A DNA stretch of 64,000 nt from Desulfosporosinus lacus DSM 15449 (GCF_900129935.1 NZ_FQXJ01000019.1:18198-82197); one strand, 5' to 3'; counted from the first letter of the stretch, positions 35,166 to 44,172 are shown. The notes: generated by a model not told the origin, from the letters alone. Numbers and translations: made by a program.

Positions 35166-36416
35166 ATGTTTCACCCAGAATTAATTGAAATTGGGCAAAG
35201 AGCTAAACAAGCGGCTCGTCAGTTGGCTTTTGCCAGTACAGAGTCCAAAAATGATGCGTTAACCTTAATGTCCGAGGCGCTCCTGAAAAATGAGGGAGAA
35301 ATTCTTAAGGCAAATAGCCTCGATGTTCAAGCGGCTGAAGAGAAAGGTCTTAAGAAGAGTCTTGTCAATCGTTTAAGGTTGACTTCGGCGAGCATTGCAC
35401 AGATAAGTCAATCCCTTAAAGAGGTTGTTGCATTACGAGACCCTGTGGGAGAAGGGGAAGTTTGGACGCGTCCGAATGGCTTGCGTATTCAACAGACTCG
35501 GGTTCCTTTAGGGGTTGTGGCGATGATCTATGAAGCACGACCCAACGTGACGGTCGATGCCGCTGCCTTGTGTCTGAAATCTGGAAATGTGGTCATTCTC
35601 AGGGGAGGGTCGGAGGCTTTAGAAAGCAATAAGGTTTTGGCAAGAGTAATTGCGGAAGCTGCTGAAGAGAGCGGATTGCCGTCAGGATGTATCCAATTGA
35701 TTACAGAGACTAATCGAGAATGGGTCCAACAACTGATGCGTTTAAATGATTATGTAGATGTCATTATTCCCAGAGGGGGTGCTGGGCTGATTCAAACAGT
35801 GGTACAAAATGCCACCGTACCAGTGATTGAAACCGGAACTGGTATGTGTCATGCTTTTGTTGATCGAGATGCAGATTATAAAAAGGCCATTCCCATTGTT
35901 ATAAATGCTAAGACCCAAAATCCAGGAGTCTGCAATGCCTTGGAAACTATGCTCATAGATGATGCAGTCGCAGAAAACTTTCTCCCACTAATTGGAGAGG
36001 AGCTTAGGAAAAATCAAGTCGAAATAAAAGGTTGTTCTAGAACGTGTGAAATCTTGCCTTATGCCGTTCCTGCTATAGAGGAAGACTGGGTGGCAGAACA
36101 TCTGGACCTAATTTTAAGCGTTAAAGTTGTGTCTGGGCTTGATGGTGCCCTGGATCACATTTACAAATATAGTACCAAACATTCTGAAACGATTATCACT
36201 GAGAATTACACAAGGGCTCAGCGGTTTTTAAGAGAAATTGATGCAGCCGCTGTTTATGTCAATGCTTCAACTCGTTTCACAGACGGTGGGCGATTCGGCT
36301 TTGGAGCTGAGATTGGAATAAGTACTCAAAAGTTACATGCCCGTGGACCAATGGGTCTGAGAGAATTGACGACGATCAAATATATTGTTTATGGGGATGG
36401 ACAAATAGTAAAATAA
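35166..36416 (+). CDS. proA: Glutamate-5-semialdehyde dehydrogenase
   Basis: 416 residues of the ALDH-like family with PLGVVAMIYEARPNVTVDAAALCLKSGN near residue 115 and the catalytic Cys in KTQNPGVCNALETML near 255. It reduces glutamyl phosphate to the semialdehyde. GTAGGAGG precedes the ATG. It closes the proC-proB-proA operon. Confidence 0.95.
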   Translation: MFHPELIEIGQRAKQAARQLAFASTESKNDALTLMSEALLKNEGEILKANSLDVQAAEEKGLKKSLVNRLRLTSASIAQISQSLKEVVALRDPVGEGEVWTRPNGLRIQQTRVPLGVVAMIYEARPNVTVDAAALCLKSGNVVILRGGSEALESNKVLARVIAEAAEESGLPSGCIQLITETNREWVQQLMRLNDYVDVIIPRGGAGLIQTVVQNATVPVIETGTGMCHAFVDRDADYKKAIPIVINAKTQNPGVCNALETMLIDDAVAENFLPLIGEELRKNQVEIKGCSRTCEILPYAVPAIEEDWVAEHLDLILSVKVVSGLDGALDHIYKYSTKHSETIITENYTRAQRFLREIDAAAVYVNASTRFTDGGRFGFGAEIGISTQKLHARGPMGLRELTTIKYIVYGDGQIVK

Positions 36417-36429
36417 CTGGTGCGAATAG

Positions 36430-36455
36430 AAGGCCGCCACTTACTGGCGGCCTTT
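36430..36455 (+). terminator. Terminator of the proline operon
   Basis: AAGGCCGCCA and TGGCGGCCTT form a perfect 10-bp stem around CTTAC, followed by a short T-run, 14 bp after the proA stop. Confidence 0.75.
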
Positions 36456-36570
36456 AGTGCAGACTGCCACAATTCTATAAAAGGTAATTTTAAGATTCAG
36501 TGATAGTTAAGTTCATATTCGGGGAATTGCGAAGACCCGGTGCAACATTGGATTAAAGGGTGTGTGCTTA

Positions 36571-37245
36571 ATGGAATGGGATATTGTCGAGAGAGAATTA
36601 AGTAAATTAAAAGTCATATCTAATGGAGAAAATGAGCTTGTTACAGTAAAGGGAGATTCTAACAAATTCGAGTGTGTAGGTGTAGGAACAGATGCCGCGG
36701 TATTTCGTTTTTTGTATTTGCCACACTACGCTTACAAAGTGTTTAGTAATGACAAATTAGGTAAGTTAGAACAAGAAAATGAGGTTTATTTAAAACTAGG
36801 TCACTCGGAGTATTTTCCTGTGTATTATGGCAGAGGATTTAATTTTCTTGTGATTCGTTTTGAAGAGGGAATAACTCTGTACGATTGTCTCTTGAAAGGC
36901 ATTCATATCCCAAAGCAGGTTATTGAAGACGTAGATAATGCGATAAACTATGTACTCGGCAGAGGATTAAATCCTAGAGATATTCATTTAAAGAACATAC
37001 TCCTCCACGAAGGCAAAGCTAAACTTCTGGATGTCTCTGAATATATGAAACCGGGAAACGATAAAAGGTGGGAATACTTGAAAGAAGGATATAAGGAATA
37101 TTACCACTTGTTTGATGGAAGAGCCCTTCCGCTATGGATAATAGAGACTGTACGTAAATGGTATAATCAGGCGAAGCCTGAGAGTCTTAATGTTCAAGAC
37201 TTTATTAAAGATCTCATTGTACTTTTCCGAATGGGTAGTAAGTGA
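36571..37245 (+). CDS. Small protein-kinase-like protein (YrzF-like)
   Basis: ATG 36571 lies 10 nt after AAAGGG; a GTG 9 bp upstream is less likely. The 224-residue protein has a reduced kinase fold: glycine-loop region VGVGTDAAVF, YKVF lysine, hinge FLVIRFEEGITL, catalytic-loop-like NPRDIHLKNILL near residue 132 and a DFG-like KLLDVSE. It resembles B. subtilis YrzF. Whether it is an active kinase cannot be judged. Confidence 0.65.
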   Translation: MEWDIVERELSKLKVISNGENELVTVKGDSNKFECVGVGTDAAVFRFLYLPHYAYKVFSNDKLGKLEQENEVYLKLGHSEYFPVYYGRGFNFLVIRFEEGITLYDCLLKGIHIPKQVIEDVDNAINYVLGRGLNPRDIHLKNILLHEGKAKLLDVSEYMKPGNDKRWEYLKEGYKEYYHLFDGRALPLWIIETVRKWYNQAKPESLNVQDFIKDLIVLFRMGSK

Positions 37246-37420
37246 ATAAATCCACAACCTTGTGAGTGTTATAGGACAAATTCTTGTCCATCATTTATAA
37301 AAAACAATTGATAAGAAATAATAACATATATTAAGTTGTAATCAGGCAGAAGAGCCTATAAAGTTGGAGTAATAGAATTAGAGACGTTGTTCCGTCATTA
37401 TGAATTTCACAAGGTAAAGG

Positions 37421-38668
37421 ATGGAGAGAAACATTTTAGATTTGAATATAGATTGGAAAAAGAATATTATCCTGTTTTTGACTAGCCAGACCATATCACT
37501 TTTTGGATCATCACTGGTTCAGTATGCAATTATGTGGCACATCACATTAACAACACAGTCAGGTATCATGATGACGATAGCCATTATTTGCGGTTTTCTT
37601 CCGACCTTGCTTCTTTCTCCGTTTGCAGGAGTATGGGCTGACCGTTATAATCGAAAGACATTAATTATTCTTTCCGATTCTATGATTGCATTATCAACAT
37701 TAGTTTTAGCTATATTGTTTTTGACGGGATATGGTTCGCTATGGTTGCTCTTTGTGACATCTGCCATACGAGCTCTAGGGTCAGCGATCCAAATGCCGGC
37801 GATAGGAGCCTTCCTTCCGCAAATTGTACCGGAGGATAAACTAACTAAGGTTAACGCAACAAACGGAAGTATACAAGCTATAGTTATGCTGATGTCTCCT
37901 ATGGTGAGCGGTGCACTGCTCACCATGGTTACCATCGAAATGATTTTCTTTATAGATGTTTTTACAGCAGCCATTGCGGTTTTGGTTTTAATTTTGTTTT
38001 TGCATGTTCCTGTTCATGAGAAAGCCCAAGCAAAGCAAACAACGAGCTATTTCAGTGATATGCATGAAGGTTTTAACTACATTAAAAATCATGCGTATAT
38101 CAAGAGGTTCTTTCTGTTTTGCACATTCTTCTTTTTTTTAATTGCACCTGTTTCTTTTTTAACGCCGCTGCAGGTTGCACGAAGTTTTGGTGACGATGTT
38201 TGGCGTTTAACGGCCATCGAAATAACCTTTTCTATTGGCATGATCTTGGGTGGCCTGATTATGGCTTCTTGGGGTGGTTTTAAAAATAGGATTCACTCGA
38301 TGACATTGGCAAGCCTCCTTATTGGAGTCTGTACCTTTGCCCTTGGAGTTGTTCCTGTTTTTTGGATTTATCTAACTATCATGGGGTTAGCCGGAATTGC
38401 GTTGCCGCTCTTTAATACACCCTCTACGGTATTATTACAGGAGAAAGTAGAGGCTAATTTTCTAGGAAGAGTATTTGGTGTCTTAGGGATGATAGCAAGC
38501 ACGATGTTGCCATTAGGAATGCTTTTGTTTGGACCACTTGCTGACATCATTAAAATAGAGTGGCTCCTGATAGGAACTGGTTTGCTTCTGTTTATTCAGG
38601 GATTTTTCTTGCTGGGTAACAAAGTGTTAATTGAGGCTGGAAAGCCAATCTCAAAGCCTGAACTGTAA
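37421..38668 (+). CDS. Major facilitator superfamily efflux transporter
   Basis: 415 residues with ~12 membrane helices and the MFS loop AGVWADRYNRKTLIILSD after helix 2. Gene-family feel is MefA/macrolide-efflux type (SQTISLFGSSLVQYAIMWHITLTTQSG). The substrate is unknown. The ATG is close to its AAAGG site. Single gene with no regulator next to it. Confidence 0.8.
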   Translation: MERNILDLNIDWKKNIILFLTSQTISLFGSSLVQYAIMWHITLTTQSGIMMTIAIICGFLPTLLLSPFAGVWADRYNRKTLIILSDSMIALSTLVLAILFLTGYGSLWLLFVTSAIRALGSAIQMPAIGAFLPQIVPEDKLTKVNATNGSIQAIVMLMSPMVSGALLTMVTIEMIFFIDVFTAAIAVLVLILFLHVPVHEKAQAKQTTSYFSDMHEGFNYIKNHAYIKRFFLFCTFFFFLIAPVSFLTPLQVARSFGDDVWRLTAIEITFSIGMILGGLIMASWGGFKNRIHSMTLASLLIGVCTFALGVVPVFWIYLTIMGLAGIALPLFNTPSTVLLQEKVEANFLGRVFGVLGMIASTMLPLGMLLFGPLADIIKIEWLLIGTGLLLFIQGFFLLGNKVLIEAGKPISKPEL

Positions 38669-39048
38669 CTATGCATATTTTGGATTATCCTATTGAATTC
38701 TTGATAAGCTAGAGATCATGAGATTTAGGGTTTTACGAGGGAAATACAACCAATTATTATACTGAATTCGCTAAGTTATTAAAGAGGACTTGTGATCACT
38801 CGAAAAGTGGTACAGGTCCTTTGGGCTATTAAACATTCATTTTATGCTTTCTAAAGGTCCCCCTATCACGTTATCTTGACAGCTATGTCACCGTTTGAAA
38901 TAAAGAAAAAAGTAAAATATGAAGTTAAAAACCAAAACTTTACGTCTAAAAATATAGAGTTTAGTATTAGCTCATATTTTTACGTTAGGTAACTATGAGT
39001 GAGTTTGCTATTGTCAATTTTAAATCCCAGTCAATCGTCCAAAGATTT
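38669..39048. other. Intergenic region after the MFS gene
   Basis: No gene is supported. Two imperfect hairpins are seen: 38779-38822 (AAAGAGGAC...GTCCTTT), which may end the MFS transcript, and 38942-38985 (ACGT-CT-AAAAATAT...ATATTTTT-ACGT). Confidence 0.35.
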
Positions 39049-39115
39049 TTTAACCTAATTTTAAGAATTTCCTAAGAATTAGCCTAACATTATTTTAAGA
39101 ACTAAAACTTATAAT
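39049..39115 (+). promoter_or_regulatory. Pho-box-like 11-bp phased repeats and promoter
   Basis: Five TTAAC/TTAAG-type half-sites start their TAA at 39051, 39062, 39073, 39085 and 39096, with steps of 11, 11, 12 and 11 bp. The last overlaps the -35 area of a perfect TATAAT at 39110-39115. PhoP sites in Gram-positive bacteria are direct TTAACA-like repeats on an 11-bp period. The downstream glycolipid synthase fits phosphate control. Confidence 0.5.
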
Positions 39116-39169
39116 GCAGGTATGACCTAAATGATGTCCTTTTATCAAATCGTCAGACTCTCGCTTTTA

Positions 39170-39262
39170 CAAGTGGGAGTGGGACCCAGTGTGCTGCTTC
39201 GATGGGGGTAGAGTCCCACCGAAGTCTCGATGTATAACTTTAGTTTAACGAGTTCACTTAAG
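39170..39262 (+). repeat. Structured intergenic repeat, copy B
   Basis: This shares with copy A (3080-3228) the order CTTCG...GAAG, CTCGATGT, a loop containing TTTAG, ACGAG and TTCACTTA. Here the stem bases are ATAAC and GTTTA instead of TTCGG and CTGAA, a paired change. It lies between the Pho-box-like promoter and the glycolipid synthase, so it is in that gene's 5' leader. Confidence 0.5.
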
Positions 39263-39340
39263 GTGCGTCGCTATATAGCCTGGGTGGTTCATATTACTAA
39301 TATCGTTTTAAAAGAAGGTTATTGAGAAGGGGGTTTAAAG

Positions 39341-40489
39341 TTGAAGCAGTTAAGGATTCTCGTGTTTTCTGCAGCATTTGGAAACGGACATTTGCGGGCG
39401 GCTGAAGCAGTTATTGAGGGACTGCGTATCAAGGAACCTTCGGCAATTGTGACTCATTTAGATTTTGGTGATTTTTTGAGTAAGCGATTTAATAGCGTGG
39501 TAAAAAAACTCTACTTTGAGTTGATCAAACATTCACCAAAGCTTTGGGGGAAATTTTATTATCGAACATCGAAGCTTAGTCCTAATTCAAGGATTCAGTG
39601 TTTTTTGAACCAATTAGGTCGATCTGATTTCCTCAAATATATTCAGGAATTTAATCCAGATCTTATTGTGTGCACTTATCCTACAGTTTCTTCGATTCTA
39701 GCTCAGCTGAGGCTAGAACATATTCTCCAGGCTCCAGTGATCACAGTAATTACGGATTACACTGTTCACAGTCATTGGGTGCATTCGGGTGTGGATTGCT
39801 ATATAGCGGCTTGTGAAGAAGTTAAGGAAATGTTAGTGACAGAGGGAATCCTCTCGCAAAGGATACACGTGACAGGAATCCCAATTAGTCCGAAATTTGA
39901 AAAGAAGATAGATCGAGAGTTAATTAGCTCCAAGCTGGGTATCAAACAAGATTTGCCTACCTTTCTGGTAATGGGAGCGCACGGAAGTATGGAAAGTACA
40001 AAAAGAATTTGCAAAAAGCTTGCAGATTCAGAGGTTCCGGTACAGTCAATTATTGTTTGTGGAAATAATAAAAAATTGTATAACTCTTTGCATGAAGTGG
40101 CTGCAAAGGCTCGTAATCCCATGGTACGGTTAGGGTACGCAGATAACATGGAAGAACTAATGTCAGTAACCGATTTGATCATAACCAAGGCCGGAGGTTT
40201 AACGGTTACTGAGGCGCTGACGAAGCACTTACCGATTGTGATTTATCAGCCCATACCAGGTCAAGAAGAAGAAAATGCAAATTTTGTGAAACGCATTGGT
40301 GCGGGACAGATTGCTGGTACAGAAGAGGAATTAGAAGGATTACTTAGTCGCTTCTTGAGTTATCCACAGGAGATTGAGGAAATGCGGGAGAAAGCGTCAT
40401 ACGCTTTACTCGGTCACTCCGCAGAACAGACTGTGAATAATATGCTTGAATTAATGAGGAATCCAAGAAATAAGAAAAAAACCGGTTGA
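39341..40489 (+). CDS. MGDG synthase-type glycolipid glycosyltransferase
   Basis: 382 residues, TTG start behind GAAGGGGG. N-terminal MGDG-synthase domain ILVFSAAFGNGHLRAAEAV, and a C-terminal glycosyltransferase-28 domain with VRLGYADNMEELMSVTDLIITKAGGLTVTEALTKHLPIVIYQPIPGQEEENA near residue 265. It should add a sugar to diacylglycerol to make a membrane glycolipid, as UgtP does. The PAP2 phosphatase next door could supply diacylglycerol, and the promoter suggests use under phosphate limitation. Confidence 0.85.
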   Translation: MKQLRILVFSAAFGNGHLRAAEAVIEGLRIKEPSAIVTHLDFGDFLSKRFNSVVKKLYFELIKHSPKLWGKFYYRTSKLSPNSRIQCFLNQLGRSDFLKYIQEFNPDLIVCTYPTVSSILAQLRLEHILQAPVITVITDYTVHSHWVHSGVDCYIAACEEVKEMLVTEGILSQRIHVTGIPISPKFEKKIDRELISSKLGIKQDLPTFLVMGAHGSMESTKRICKKLADSEVPVQSIIVCGNNKKLYNSLHEVAAKARNPMVRLGYADNMEELMSVTDLIITKAGGLTVTEALTKHLPIVIYQPIPGQEEENANFVKRIGAGQIAGTEEELEGLLSRFLSYPQEIEEMREKASYALLGHSAEQTVNNMLELMRNPRNKKKTG

Positions 40490-40529
40490 TTTTGAATATA
40501 GTTATCGGTCGAAAGGAAGATTAAAAGAG

Positions 40530-41198
40530 ATGCAAAAGAACATTAAAAATCTCATGCCTCTATGTTTAATGTTGTCAATTCCGATTTTGAATATTATTTA
40601 TGTTTTGCTCAATAATGCTAACCGGGGTACCCATAGCTTAGTTACCGACTTAGACCAAGGTGTTCCATTTCTAAAAATATTTGTTTTGCCCTATTTATCA
40701 TGGTATTTCTTCATATTTGGAACGTTAACTTACTTTTGCTTTAAAGATAAAAAAATCTTTTACCGGACGTTGTTGTCAATTAATCTTGGATTATTGATAT
40801 CTTATGGGATTTATTTCTTTTTTCAAACAAATGTTCCTAGGCCCGATCTTGTGGGTAATGACTTTTTGACTATGCTGATTGCGTTTGTTTATAATAATGA
40901 CCAGCCCTTTAACGCCTTTCCAAGTATTCATGTTCTATTGAGCTTTTTAATGATTAAAGCGATTAACAAGTATCCTGCTAAAAATTATTTAAATGTAACT
41001 GTAGTATATATCACCGCTATTTTAATTATTTTAGCGACCCAATTTATTAAGCAACATGTAATTTTAGATCTCTTATCCTCGATAGTATTAGGTGGCTTAA
41101 TTTTCGATCTGGTTTTTTATGTAAAATTGGAGGGATTACGCGCATGGCTAAAGGACCCCTACTTGTGGTCGATGGTGAAAAAGAGATCAGAGATTTAA
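40530..41198 (+). CDS. PAP2-family membrane phosphatase
   Basis: 222 residues with ~6 membrane helices. PAP2 motifs: FNAFPSIHVLLSF near residue 132 (C2) and KQHVILDLLSS near 173 (C3); the first motif is weak. It likely dephosphorylates a lipid phosphate, or acts as an inositol-phosphate transferase-like enzyme. It is 40 bp after the glycolipid synthase, consistent with lipid remodelling. Confidence 0.8.
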   Translation: MQKNIKNLMPLCLMLSIPILNIIYVLLNNANRGTHSLVTDLDQGVPFLKIFVLPYLSWYFFIFGTLTYFCFKDKKIFYRTLLSINLGLLISYGIYFFFQTNVPRPDLVGNDFLTMLIAFVYNNDQPFNAFPSIHVLLSFLMIKAINKYPAKNYLNVTVVYITAILIILATQFIKQHVILDLLSSIVLGGLIFDLVFYVKLEGLRAWLKDPYLWSMVKKRSEI

Positions 41199-41370
41199 TT
41201 TGGGAACTAGCTCATTTAACAGGATTTTGACATCCTGAAATGAGGACTAAGTGGTTGCGCAAGATGATCTATAGAAAATTATGACATGTTTAACGTCAGA
41301 TTTAAGGGTCTGATAACGTCTATTAATAAGGAAATGTACCATCACTCAATTATAAGTAAGGAGAAAGATC

Positions 41371-42024
41371 ATGAGTATTGCAACTAAAAAGAGACTCTTA
41401 AAGTACATGATTGCAACGCTGGCTTTGACACTGATTGTCGGGTGTTCACCATCAAATCCCCAAAATTCTGATTCCTCAAAGCCAACGGACTCGGTTTCGC
41501 AAACTCCGTCGCAAATGCCACCATCGTCTTCTGCACCCCAAACAACAGATGCGGCGAAGGAGTTACTGCTAAACATGAAGCAATTAGCGGAGCAAGGGAA
41601 AGTTATTAATAATGATTTTCCTGTGAAGACAACCGTCATTGAAGATGTAAAGAGTAAATGGGGAGAGCCGGAAAAAACTGAATGGGTCGCGGCTGCCAAA
41701 GGAAGCTATGCTACCTATTCGAACAAGGCAACCGTGTTTGGTTTTAACAAAGGTTCCCGGATTTTTGAGGTTCGATCCTTTGATAAACAGCTGAAGCAGC
41801 TTTCTCTTGCGAAAACTAAAGAAGTATATGGAACTCCAGCTTATGACGTGAAAGTTAATGGAGAAGAAATCATCGGTTATACAGCTGGGCCGGAATTTAA
41901 GATAGAGTTTGTATTCCCACTGACGACTGCTAGCAATTCTGATCCTGTGATGGATCATTATCTTGTGCTTCATCCTGCAGGTACTGTTAACAATATGGCT
42001 GATGATCCGGGGCGACAGTGGTAA
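41371..42024 (+). CDS. YjgB-like lipoprotein (DUF4309)
   Basis: 217 residues with a signal peptide and lipobox LIVGC (Cys ~25), then a Ser/Pro/Gln-rich linker and a C-terminal YjgB/DUF4309-type domain (VKSKWGEPEKTEWV ... KEVYGTPAYDVKVNGEEIIGY). Anchored outside the cell membrane; function unknown. AAGGAG precedes the ATG. The next gene, 21 bp on, is a related lipoprotein. Confidence 0.75.
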   Translation: MSIATKKRLLKYMIATLALTLIVGCSPSNPQNSDSSKPTDSVSQTPSQMPPSSSAPQTTDAAKELLLNMKQLAEQGKVINNDFPVKTTVIEDVKSKWGEPEKTEWVAAAKGSYATYSNKATVFGFNKGSRIFEVRSFDKQLKQLSLAKTKEVYGTPAYDVKVNGEEIIGYTAGPEFKIEFVFPLTTASNSDPVMDHYLVLHPAGTVNNMADDPGRQW

Positions 42025-42045
42025 CTAGTTGCAGAGGGAGAAATT

Positions 42046-42909
42046 ATGAAAATAATTAAATTAATTGCTATTTCCTTAGTAGGGATATTTACGCTTTCTG
42101 GATGCGGTTCAGCTAACTCCCAAAATCCTGGAGATTTACAAGGTACCAATAAAACAGATATTGTTGGTACCGTCATCAAGTTGACTAAGAACCAATCAGG
42201 GGAGATTCTTGGAACTATTTTAGTCGAAGGGGAAAAAGGCTCTAAGCCTTATGACCAGGCTTCAATTAAAGTAACCCAAAAGACTAAGATCAATGAAAAA
42301 TCTGCGGACAATGTAGTGAATTCCAATTTCGATGCTTTGCAGGAAAACCTAAAAGTGGAAGTGAGGTTCATTGGGCCAGTTGCTGAGTCATATCCGGTTC
42401 AGGCAACAGCTGATGAGATTACAATCCTGAAAGATGAACAGGCTGATACTGATATGCGCCCGAGCATTGGAAAAATCCAACTTGGTGACAGTCAAAGTCA
42501 GGTTAATGAGATATTAGGAAGTGTCTTTAAGGAGGAGTACCACGAAGAGCCAGGTCATTTTCCAGAGTCTTGGAATAAGAGAACCTATGATAAAGGAGTT
42601 ACCGTTATTGTAGGAAAGGACTCCGGACAGGTTCTCGAAATTGAGACCACCTCGGCACAATTTCCGACAAATAGGGGAAGTAAAATAGGAGATATGGCTA
42701 AAGACGTGTTTGATAACTACGGTCCGAATTATAAACAGTTAGAAAGTCGGCACGGGGAAGGTAGACTTGAAGGTTTTTACGATCTGGGAGATGGGCAGTT
42801 AATTATTTTTGACTTAGACAAAGATGATAATTCGCTGTTAAACCAGGATGTGAAAGCAGATTCCAAAGTAGAAATGATTCGATTAACAAAGAGCAACTTT
42901 TTAGATTAG
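42046..42909 (+). CDS. Lipoprotein with YobA-like and DUF4309-like parts
   Basis: 287 residues with lipobox LSGC (Cys ~20). Residues ~37-125 look like the YobA/DUF3221 beta-barrel (IVGTVIKLTKNQSGEILGTILVEG...VEVRFIGPVAESYPVQATADEI). Residues ~140-285 look like the DUF4309 repeat also found in the preceding lipoprotein (IGKIQLGDSQSQVNEILG). Function unknown. The pair is one operon ending at two hairpins. Confidence 0.7.
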   Translation: MKIIKLIAISLVGIFTLSGCGSANSQNPGDLQGTNKTDIVGTVIKLTKNQSGEILGTILVEGEKGSKPYDQASIKVTQKTKINEKSADNVVNSNFDALQENLKVEVRFIGPVAESYPVQATADEITILKDEQADTDMRPSIGKIQLGDSQSQVNEILGSVFKEEYHEEPGHFPESWNKRTYDKGVTVIVGKDSGQVLEIETTSAQFPTNRGSKIGDMAKDVFDNYGPNYKQLESRHGEGRLEGFYDLGDGQLIIFDLDKDDNSLLNQDVKADSKVEMIRLTKSNFLD

Positions 42910-42952
42910 TATAGCGATTGAATAACCGGAAACCAAGCCCATAATACTTAGA

Positions 42953-42975
42953 AAGCAAGCATTTTGGGCTTGCTT
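42953..42975 (+). terminator. Hairpin after the lipoprotein operon
   Basis: AAGCAAGC and GCTTGCTT form an 8-bp stem. CAAGCCC at 42934 can compete for GGGCTTG at 42966, so two alternative folds exist. Confidence 0.5.
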
Positions 42976-42992
42976 ATTACGGAGAATATGAT

Positions 42993-43032
42993 AAAGGGGT
43001 TCTCAAAATACACTTCCGGGAACCCCTTTTTT
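42993..43032 (+). terminator. Strong Rho-independent terminator
   Basis: AAAGGGGTTC pairs perfectly with GAACCCCTTT and is followed by a T-run, ~85 bp after the lipoprotein stop. Confidence 0.85.
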
Positions 43033-43064
43033 CTGCCTTGAAACTAGCCTCTATGCGAGCAGGG

Positions 43065-43200
43065 TTACCTGGGGTCATAGCCAACTACTGTCCAAATGCC
43101 GCTTTGATCTTGGCGAATTAAACGTTTTTAGGCAAACGGCCTTGACCGGACCCTCTAATATTTGAATCGTCGCGTCTGTACAAGTATTGCAAGTAACTTT
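43065..43200 (-). pseudogene. Degenerate gene fragment (C-terminus only)
   Basis: On the minus strand one frame reads TDATIQILEGPVKAV and a shifted frame continues RLIRQDQSGIWTVVGYDPR then TAA. The text looks like a real protein end broken by a frameshift. No start or upstream domain is present and the parent family is not identified. Confidence 0.35.
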
Positions 43201-43204
43201 TAGG

Positions 43205-43231
43205 GACCGTCACTATTTGTGGCGGTCTTTT
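43205..43231 (+). terminator. Terminator-like hairpin
   Basis: GACCGTCAC and GTGGCGGTC pair (one G-T) around TATTT and are followed by TTTTAT. No intact upstream gene uses it, which fits a gene remnant in this region. Confidence 0.6.
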
Positions 43232-43331
43232 ATGTTGTTTGACTTTGCTTGTCAGAAAGTCTATACTAAATACAGTGAATTAGTAATTTACTAAATTACT
43301 AAGGTTGATCAAAATTTTGGAGGTAGAGATA

Positions 43332-43811
43332 ATGAAAATACCGACCACTTTAAAGCATAAACCAGTTATTATTTCGGAGAATTATGAAAATGTTGATGGC
43401 AGATATGCCTATAATTCAGATGCAAAAGGTCTTTCATTAGGACTTGCCCAGTGGAATGATCGAGGTAAGGTAGATGTATCAGCTAAAGTATGGAGATATA
43501 CGGGAGAAAAATGGTCAAGACAGTCTGAGGAACTACCCCTTCATCGTGTCCTAGATCTTGCAATTCTAATATGCAGAGCAAAACTGCATTTCAGAGAGGC
43601 TTATCGATATGAAAAATTATACGATACTGAAACTCCTGTCATAGACCGGGTGGGCTTACAAGGTGACGCTATGACAGTAGCAGTATGTACAGATAATGAA
43701 AAAATTAATGAAGACATAAAGTTGTTCAGCCAGGCGCTGAGTATTGATGACGAGCTGATGGGGGAACGGTTGAGTACTCTAAGCAGGATTCTTAAGGAGA
43801 TGGGTTATTAA
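43332..43811 (+). CDS. DUF6530-like protein, function unknown
   Basis: The ATG at 43332 sits 9 nt after GGAGG. The 159-residue product begins MKIPTTLKHKPVIISENYENVDGRY and includes LSLGLAQWNDRGKVDVSAKVWRYTGEKWSRQSEELPLHRVLDLAI. It resembles proteins annotated DUF6530 in Firmicutes. It is cytoplasmic, without catalytic motifs I recognise. A GIY-YIG-like gene follows by 4 bp. Confidence 0.6.
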   Translation: MKIPTTLKHKPVIISENYENVDGRYAYNSDAKGLSLGLAQWNDRGKVDVSAKVWRYTGEKWSRQSEELPLHRVLDLAILICRAKLHFREAYRYEKLYDTETPVIDRVGLQGDAMTVAVCTDNEKINEDIKLFSQALSIDDELMGERLSTLSRILKEMGY

Positions 43812-43815
43812 ACTA

Positions 43816-44166
43816 ATGGACAGAAAGAAAGAGTTGAAACAACAATATCTACAAATGAAACCGGATATGGGAGTACTAATTATCCGGTCTAAGCACAATA
43901 ATAAATGTCTAATTGAAGGAACACAAAATTTGAGAGCGACCCTAAACAGCATCAAGTTCAAATTGGAATTGGGTGCTTATCCTAACCGAGAGTTACAAAA
44001 GGAATGGAAAGAATATGGGGAAGAGAGCTTTACAATTGAGGTGTTAGAGAATCTCGAATATGACAAGGATGAAACAAAAACCGATTATAAAGATGATTTA
44101 GCGTTGTTACAAATGGATTGGGAAGAAAAAATGGCGAAACAAGAAGTTGAGTTTTATATGAAATGA
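43816..44166 (+). CDS. GIY-YIG-like protein, probably without nuclease activity
   Basis: 116 residues resembling the small GIY-YIG-like family: MGVLIIRSKHNNKCLIEGTQNLRATLNSIKFKLELGAYPNRELQKEWKEYGEESFTIEVLE. The Tyr pair of the active GIY-YIG motif is not seen (GVLI where GIYxI would be), so cleavage is doubtful. It overlaps no gene and lies 4 bp after the DUF6530-like gene. Confidence 0.65.
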   Translation: MDRKKELKQQYLQMKPDMGVLIIRSKHNNKCLIEGTQNLRATLNSIKFKLELGAYPNRELQKEWKEYGEESFTIEVLENLEYDKDETKTDYKDDLALLQMDWEEKMAKQEVEFYMK

Positions 44167-44172
44167 AATGGG

